From assembly GCA_015499985.1 (NCBI GenBank), contig JAAAUF010000101.1, forward strand, positions 1 to 64,000: a stretch of DNA of 64,000 nt, written 5' to 3'. Positions 58,009 to 64,000 of the stretch are shown here, in pieces; position 1 is the first letter of the stretch; every line of letters starts with the position of its first letter. Both the position numbers and the translations under genes were made by a program. This stretch comes from Haplosporangium gracile. Taxonomy: Eukaryota > Mortierellomycota > Mortierellomycetes > Mortierellales > Mortierellaceae. Below the pieces are notes generated by a model that saw only the letters and a list, made by a program, of their open reading frames with translations, searched no databases and was not told the DNA's origin.

Positions 58009-61000
58009 ATGCCGCCAAAATCATCATCACCAACTATGACAAAGACCCTGTCAGCATTCTTCACGAAAGCCGACAATGCCTCCGCCACCAGCACTCCCCC
58101 TGCAATTCAGCCTACCGAATGTAAGCTTACGGGTGCAAGGAACAACTTTTGGGTGACTTGCATCTATTCAATCAGCTCGGAAAACATCACTCACACGCCT
58201 ATTTTTGCTACGCTCTTCCATAGCTGCCGTGGAGGCTACACCACAGCCTGCAGAGACTCCGATTGCAGACTCCCCCAAGTTAAAGAAACGAGCCAGCCGC
58301 GCCAAAAAGCCGAAGGATACGGCTACTGAGAACGGCACATCACCAACCTCAACAACTATTACAGCCAACAACATACCCCCCACGTCAACGGCAGCAGCAT
58401 CACCAAAATCACCCGCCAAATCACGAAAGATGACGGCGGCGGCGGCAAAGAAGGAGACAATGGCAGCCGTATTAATTCCTGTTTTCGGGACACCAGAGAC
58501 AAAGTCTATGAAGAAGGCATATTCTGCACAACAAGCGGCTGTTTCTGATTCGACATCTACCACGACTGCTGATCCTGTGCCAAAGTCCTTACCTAGCAAG
58601 AAGGCGACTAAGAGAGCAACTAGCCCGGATGGATCAGCGACAGGAGGAGCAACACTCACGTCGGTACCGTTGGGATCAACTGACACTACAGCGACAATAG
58701 CAAAGGAGGCACCCAAGTCGCCCAGCAAAACCGCCGCGACTGTGTCGTCTACCAACGCCAACGGAATCGCTGCCGCTACAACAGCAGTCACAGGATCCAG
58801 CAGCAGCAATAGCAACATGAGCAAAGTCAACAAGATCGATACGGCGTCCATGTTCAAAGTTAGGAGCGGGAAAGCTTCTTTTACGGAGAACAAGCTCAAG
58901 TTCTCAGCGCACCCTTCCGCCATCGCAGACCTTTGCAAGTTTCACGAATACCGGGAAAAGCTACAGGAGGCAACAGACCTATCACAGTTCTCTGGCGTCA
59001 GGTTGGAGGTGGATTGTGTCGAGATTACCAGCATGCCTCAAGAACACTATGGGTTGATCGCCAAGTTGGTGGAAGAGAATGATGCAACCTTGTCCGAAGT
59101 TGCATTGGCCCTCAAGCCTACGCTCTGCCCGCTGGGATTCGATGTTTTTGCAGAGTCTGCAGCAACGCTTGGAGATACCAATAGCATGGATGTTGATTCG
59201 ACCATAGAGGACGCCGATACTAGTCACTCAAATTCTACAACACCCAACAAGCGGACAGGGACGGCAGTTTCGGTGACAGCCATCATGGAGGTGATCCAGT
59301 CGGTGGCGCAACGGGTCAACTATGGTGTACCTATCGTCAATCTGCCTGGCCAGGCATATGTGACACCAGCCAATTTGTCGGTCTTCCGATGGGAAGTCCA
59401 GGATATCGATCAGTACTTTCCGAGTGATATGAAGGCAGCTGTAGTTCGGCGGCGGACGAAGCGATTGGAGGCTTCGGCGGCATTGACGGCCTGGTTCTTG
59501 GGATTGGATGCCAAGCAGCAGGAAGACCTCGCACCACCCCCTGTGCTTCCCGTCATTGTTCCGGATGCATTGCTAGGAGCAGAGGCCGGGTCGATAGCGG
59601 CTGTTCAGCGGGGTCGTCTCTCCCTTGGAGGAGCCGAAAAGATGGATATTGACAAGGAGATGGTTGTTGGCCCTCTGCTGGAAGGTCAGCCGACAGTTGA
59701 GGCTGCAGTTGATCCGGCAGTCTTGGAACTTAAACTCAAGGAGGCCGAGAACAAGAAGAAAGAAGCGGAAGCCAAGGAAGAACGACGATTGGAAAAGGAA
59801 CGCAAGATGGCCGAGAGGCTGCAGGAGAAGGACCAGAAGGAGGCCGAGCGTCTGCAAAAGGAGGAAGCCAAGAAGAAAAAGGCTGAAGAAGATAAACTCA
59901 AACAGGACCAGGTAAATTTTTTTTGACTAACCAATTGAAAGGGGTTGTTTTATATTCTGGATGAAGTTGTCAGCTGTATTCACCCGTGCTAATGGCCAAA
60001 CTGAATACTATTACTTGTACTTTGGCGGCATTAGAGAGCACAAAAGTTTGTTGGGTTCTTCAAGAATGCGGCTCCTGCGGCAGACAAGAAGGATGTAGCA
60101 CAGGTTTTCAATGGCGCAGACTGCTCAGCTACACCTGCTGCGAGCCGTTTCCACCCATTCCACGTCAAGAAGAACACGGCGCTGGCGCCTATCAACCGTT
60201 TTGCCTCTGACCCTCGCAGCAGCAGTACTATTGACAAGGAACTTGGTTTCGGAAAGGCACAGCAGGAATCTGACAAGGATGCCGAGATGCAAAATGGCGA
60301 TGCAGATATGATGGATGTGGATATGGAGGCTGCGCCTTCACTGGATACAGCTGCTGCTAAGATTACACTCTCAACATTGTTTTCGCGGACTCGGCGGACA
60401 GTTGGTAGCGACGCGTCAAAGCCTCGTACCAAGAAAAGACTTCCACAGGGTGCCAGGGATATGTCGGTTGCGGATGTGATCCAGTCGGGACTGTTACTCC
60501 AGGAGGACCAGGACAATGATGACATGAGATCCATGCTCACTTGGAAGGACATCCCTACCCTCCGCATGCGTCTCCTGCAATTTGCCGAGAACTACCGCCC
60601 CGCCTACTATGGTACAATTCTTCACATATTTTTGCTGTTGGTCTGTTTACAATGGTTATGTTATATTATGAACTTCTTCTAACGCCTTCTGTTATATGTG
60701 GCCTCTCTATGAAAATCGCAGGAACATGGTCAAAGAAGAGCAAAAGTATCACAGGACGCCGATTCTTGGGTAAGGATACGGATTTGGTGGACTATGACTT
60801 TGACAGTGAAGCCGAGTGGGAGGAAGACGAGGAGGGTGAAGAGTGCAAATCTGACGATGACGATGATGATGCCGACGAACTTGGCAGTGAGCAAGAAGAA
60901 GAGGTAACTTTGCTGTAATTTTTTGATTGCCTGTGTCATGTTATGGGATATTTACAGAAAAAGACACCAACATGTTGTTTTTTTACTTGTTCTAGGACGA

Positions 61001-61559
61001 CTGGCTAGTTCCAGAGGGCTATCTGTCGGACGATGAGGGTTTGGACGCTGGCGATGAAGGCGGATCCAAGGAGATGTCTCAGAAAAAGTCCAAGGATCTC
61101 CGCCGCGTAAGTCCTCTTCACGTCGTTTTTCTTGTTAGCTCTTGCATCTCCGCGCAAAGGCCAAGAAGCAATATCATCCTAACATCTCAATTATTCCACT
61201 TTTTTTTTTTTTTGTCTACAATCAGCCTACTCTTGCGCATACTGCACCTGTGATTGTTGGTCCTGTGTTCGAGATGACGCTGGGAGAGGTGTCGACTTAT
61301 CCTGCCCTGGAAGCATACCACATTGAGTTCCTTGGAGGTAAATGTTGTTCTCAAAAAATGATAACAGACTCTGGATTTAATCGTGTCCCTTAATAGTGAG
61401 CGACCAATTTTTTTCTAACCCTTTGAATATTTCTTTGTTCTTTGCGTGTTTGGTACTGTAGATTATGGAGTTGGAATGGAGATGTATTATGCCGCCGAGA
61501 CAACCAGTGGCCACAACAGCAGTCTGGTCCCAACTCTCCCCGCAGATATTCAAATCTAG
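58009..61559 (+). CDS. Chromatin assembly factor 1 large subunit (p150/Cac1-like)
   Basis: Histone H3-H4 chaperone subunit that PCNA recruits to replication forks. Seven exons (58009-58120, 58224-59911, 60047-60611, 60722-60903, 60996-61106, 61226-61337, 61462-61559; 2868 nt, 955 residues). The N-terminus has a PIP-like box (TKTLSAFF, residues 11-18), then a disordered Ala/Ser/Thr/Lys stretch. A highly charged KER-type coiled coil (about 570-640) ends at a second PIP-like box, QDQFVGFF, created by the exon 2-3 junction. The conserved acidic middle follows: DLVDYDFDSEAEWEEDEEGE and DWLVPEGYLSDDEG, diagnostic for CAF-1 p150/Cac1. The last two exons hold a winged-helix-like end. Convergent with COQ3, stops 144 bp apart. 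Confidence 0.92.
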
Positions 61560-61703
61560 ACCGCAGCTAATTTGTGTGCACACCCTTCCCCCCTCTGTAC
61601 TATTACATTTTGCAAATAATCGTGAATTCAGTGCCTGTGTTGTTATTTACTTATGCAGCTGTCTATGTAACATGTGGAATGTACGCCCTTTTTATTTGTA
61701 TGC

Positions 61704-63186
61704 TTATGCAGACGCTGAGTTGGCATCGACATTAGCAGCGGCAGCGGCGGGCTTCTTGGCAGCTAAGAAATAATTCGAGGCCTCTGCCAACGGTGGCCCC
61801 ATCAATCCCAACAACCCACCCTCCGCACTTCCACATCCACTCCCATCCCGACTCCGTGTAAGTTCCCACTGTCCCGAAAGGGGGTTAAACCCGATGCCTT
61901 GAATGTTCAAAACCTCGCATTTGGATAACTCCTCGACACCCTTGTGTAGTTCATCGGGGTTGATGAATTTTGACCAGTGATGTGTTCCGACGGGGACCAT
62001 GCGCATCACATGTTCTGCGGCAAAGATTGTGAGGAAGTAGGAGAGTGGTGTACGGGAGATTGTTGAGAGGATCAGGTCTCCTTCCGGCTGTTGGGGGTGT
62101 ATGAAAAAATGAGGTGTGGGGAGGGGGGTTAGAATAAGAAACAAACAATGATAACACGTGGGCCTGTAGTGATATTTGTTTGTTGTTGCTATAACGTTAC
62201 CTTGACGAGTTGGCCAAGGACTTTAAGGAATCCTGCAGGGTTCTCGACATGTTCAATCACCTCCATTGAGCACACCACGTCAAACTGATGTCCATGTTCA
62301 AGTAACTGTTCTAAATTATTATTTTTCATTACAACCATATCCAAAGTTAACAAACTGAATCCTCTTTTAGCTTCTCGTTCGAGTAGATTAAGAAGCCCAT
62401 ATCGATCGGCACAAGACAGTTAAGAAAGAAAAGTTACCAGCAGTCTGATGGCGGTACTCGAGGGATCCAGGCGCAGAGACACCATTCAGAAGAGGATCCT
62501 TCTTGGCGTGAATCCGTGCCATTTGAATGTTCTCGATCGACGCGTCCAATCCCGTCACTTTTGCTCCCAATCTCGCCAGCGCCTATGTACATATTGTTTG
62601 TGAATGATCATCAAGGAGGGCATGCGTCGAGTAAAGGCAGTTAGTATTTCTCTCCATTAAAATGGTGATGATATCATTACAAGCAGATCTTTTGTAATTC
62701 CCTGGGTCCTGCTTCCGTCTCAACTAGGCAAAAGATTCCTTTATCCTTCAATCTTACCTCGGCGAGAAGTCCACCGCCACATCCAACATCCAAGATAGAA
62801 AGTCCTTGCAATGGGAACCTTCCCACCGGAAACTCTTTCTCACTCTCAGTCACAAAAGCATTATTCTTCGAAAGCGCACCAGAAGCCTGGAGCCGGTTAC
62901 GGATATATCGAATCCGAGGCGGGTTCATGAGATGCAACATCTTGAACGGCCCTTGAGGCGCCCACCACTCGTCTGACATTGCGGCGAATTTCGCGATTTC
63001 TTCCTTGTTCACTGTATAGATCGCGTCCTCCTTATCGCTGTTGGAGGAGGAGGAAGAGGAGGGAGTGTGGAGGGTGCGGGCCGTTGAGGAAAAGAACCGC
63101 GCAGGCTGTGGGATGCTGCGACGGAGGAGGTGGTGGGGTGATGAGATCCTGGAGATCCTTGAAGTGATCCTTCCAATGCTTGCCAT
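61704..63186 (-). CDS. COQ3: Ubiquinone biosynthesis O-methyltransferase, mitochondrial
   Basis: SAM-dependent methyltransferase carrying out both O-methylations of coenzyme Q synthesis on the inner mitochondrial membrane. Four exons (63186-62758, 62582-62438, 62310-62201, 62087-61704; 1068 nt, 355 residues). MASIGRITSRISRIS begins an Arg/Ser-rich presequence. FAAMSDEWWAPQGPFKMLH, LDVGCGGGLLAE (SAM loop), GLDASIENI, CSMEVIEHVENP and STISRTPLSYF are family signatures. A C-terminal Gly-rich then Ala-rich tail extends past the usual end. ATG 63186 is the first in frame that gives a targeting peptide. Confidence 0.95.
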
Positions 63187-63623
63187 AATGGATGTGCTTG
63201 ATTCCTGAAATCCACAAGAAAGTTTGTTGCTGAATGGAGAGAAAAGAAGTGTGTTCATCCGGAATGAATCGCTTTTTTTGAGAAGATCAGCCCAGCAGAG
63301 GGGTTCGAGACAACCTTGAAAGGGGACTGCTTTTGCCTCGTTGAATTTGATTCAAGTTCAGGTCCTGCGCATAAAAAACAAAAAGAATTCATTGTTTGCA
63401 AAATCTAAAGGGAAGTGGGCGTCTCTTAACAAAGCATGGTTCATGTAATAATAGATGTTCCTGAAGTAAGAGAAAACGCAAGGGAAGAAAAGGTATTCGT
63501 GGATATGGTATGCTTGTTGTCCATCGTCCATGGATTTATCCATCATCCAGGATGATTAAGAGGTCAGTTCAGGTATTAAGGCTTAGGTGGAGGCGCATTG
63601 AGGTATCTACAGAGCAGTTCAAG
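63187..63623. other. Intergenic between CKS1 3' end and COQ3
   Basis: About 440 bp; COQ3 promoter and CKS1 3' region. No gene seen. Confidence 0.5.
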
Positions 63624-63970
63624 TCAAAAGAAAACAGTCAGATCAGTCTCAGCTCGCATGAAAAACGAGGGGAAAATGGTCAGAGCAAAGCCATACTTGA
63701 TCTGGTAGTCCTTCTCACGCTTAAAGAGGAGCACATGGGGTTCTGGACCTAGTGTTTCCAAGGGATGGAAATGTATTAAGAGATCGGTGAGTAAAGAGCG
63801 TAATAGTAGACCGGCGCGAAACTTTAAGAAAAGACAAAAAAAGGAACATACTGTGGATCATGTAATGCTCCCAGCCTTGGGACTGCTTGACACCAAGACT
63901 TCTCCACTCTTCCTCTGTCATCAACTCGTTGGGGACGTGTCGTGCGATCGGCTTCGGTAACGACACATGT
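63624..63970 (-). CDS. CKS1: Cyclin-dependent kinase regulatory subunit CKS1, 3' part
   Basis: Small CDK-binding adaptor for cell-cycle kinase substrates. Two exons are visible: 63970-63852 ([39 protein letters not shown]) and 63748-63624 ([20 protein letters not shown]). RSLGVxQSxGWxHYMIHxPEPHxLLFxR is the CKS core, including the anion-binding and hinge-region residues. The upstream acceptor is AACCTAG ending at 63971; the 5' exon(s) lie beyond the window edge. The C-terminal extension after KYGFAL to TGA 63624 is longer than usual. Confidence 0.92.
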
Positions 63971-64000
63971 CTAGGTTTGCAATAACAGTTGAAAAGTATG

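Noticed and set aside
1..64000. CRISPR arrays, rRNA, operons, bacterial insertion sequences
   Set aside because: None seen; the window is eukaryotic and its tandem repeats lack unique spacers of constant length.

Overview
This is eukaryotic, fungal DNA. Nearly every recognisable gene is split by short GT-AG introns (mostly 55-200 nt). The housekeeping proteins are of fungal type: a PHO89-type phosphate symporter, a MNR2/ALR-type Mg transporter, a Kin4-like kinase, calcineurin B and CAF-1 Cac1. The leucine-rich-repeat family at the left end, the Harbinger and Ndc10-like recombinase relics and the small secreted proteins suggest an early-diverging mould, most likely Mortierellomycotina (Mortierella sensu lato). 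That placement is inference from family resemblance; no search was run. A run of ten N at 53495-53504 marks a scaffold gap.

Layout. 0-5.8 kb is decayed accessory DNA: an LRR pseudogene, then a Harbinger-type relic. 6-25 kb is a conserved block: BCKDH E1-beta (-), an alpha-arrestin (-), a 1989-residue protein kinase with long 5' introns (+), and cytosolic glutamyl-tRNA synthetase with a C-terminal WHEP module (-). A secreted-protein gene broken by two amber codons and a 4-kb gene-poor stretch follow, then calcineurin B (-). 31-45 kb is the main accessory island. It holds a tyrosine-recombinase (Crypton/Ndc10-like) element with inverted-repeat-like ends, a 5'-incomplete unknown gene, arrays of short tandem repeats and hairpins, a C2H2 gene lying between related repeats, a GPI-anchored LPMO-like copper protein, a small secreted protein and a secreted metalloprotease-lectin. 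45-50 kb carries MTA phosphorylase and the CorA-type transporter. 50-55 kb is nearly gene-free, with a fold-back hairpin and the gap. 55-64 kb is again housekeeping: phosphate symporter (+), CAF-1 large subunit (+), COQ3 (-) and the 3' part of CKS1 (-).

How the genes relate. The conserved genes belong to separate pathways: branched-chain amino acid breakdown, translation, Ca signalling, methionine salvage, Mg and phosphate uptake, chromatin assembly, ubiquinone and the cell cycle. They do not form a metabolic cluster. The most suggestive local grouping is the secreted set at 39.9-44.4 kb. There, the small secreted protein and the metalloprotease share an N-terminal module (VDLD-x2-C-x-G-x-PCNY), and the small protein is divergently paired with the LPMO-like gene. 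In five accessory loci the frame continues in a coding-like way past in-frame stops, and three of them also carry a one-base frameshift. The housekeeping genes, once spliced, are all open. Splice sites below were placed by hand from GT/AG signals plus reading-frame and family continuity, and the summed exon lengths are multiples of three for every gene called intact.
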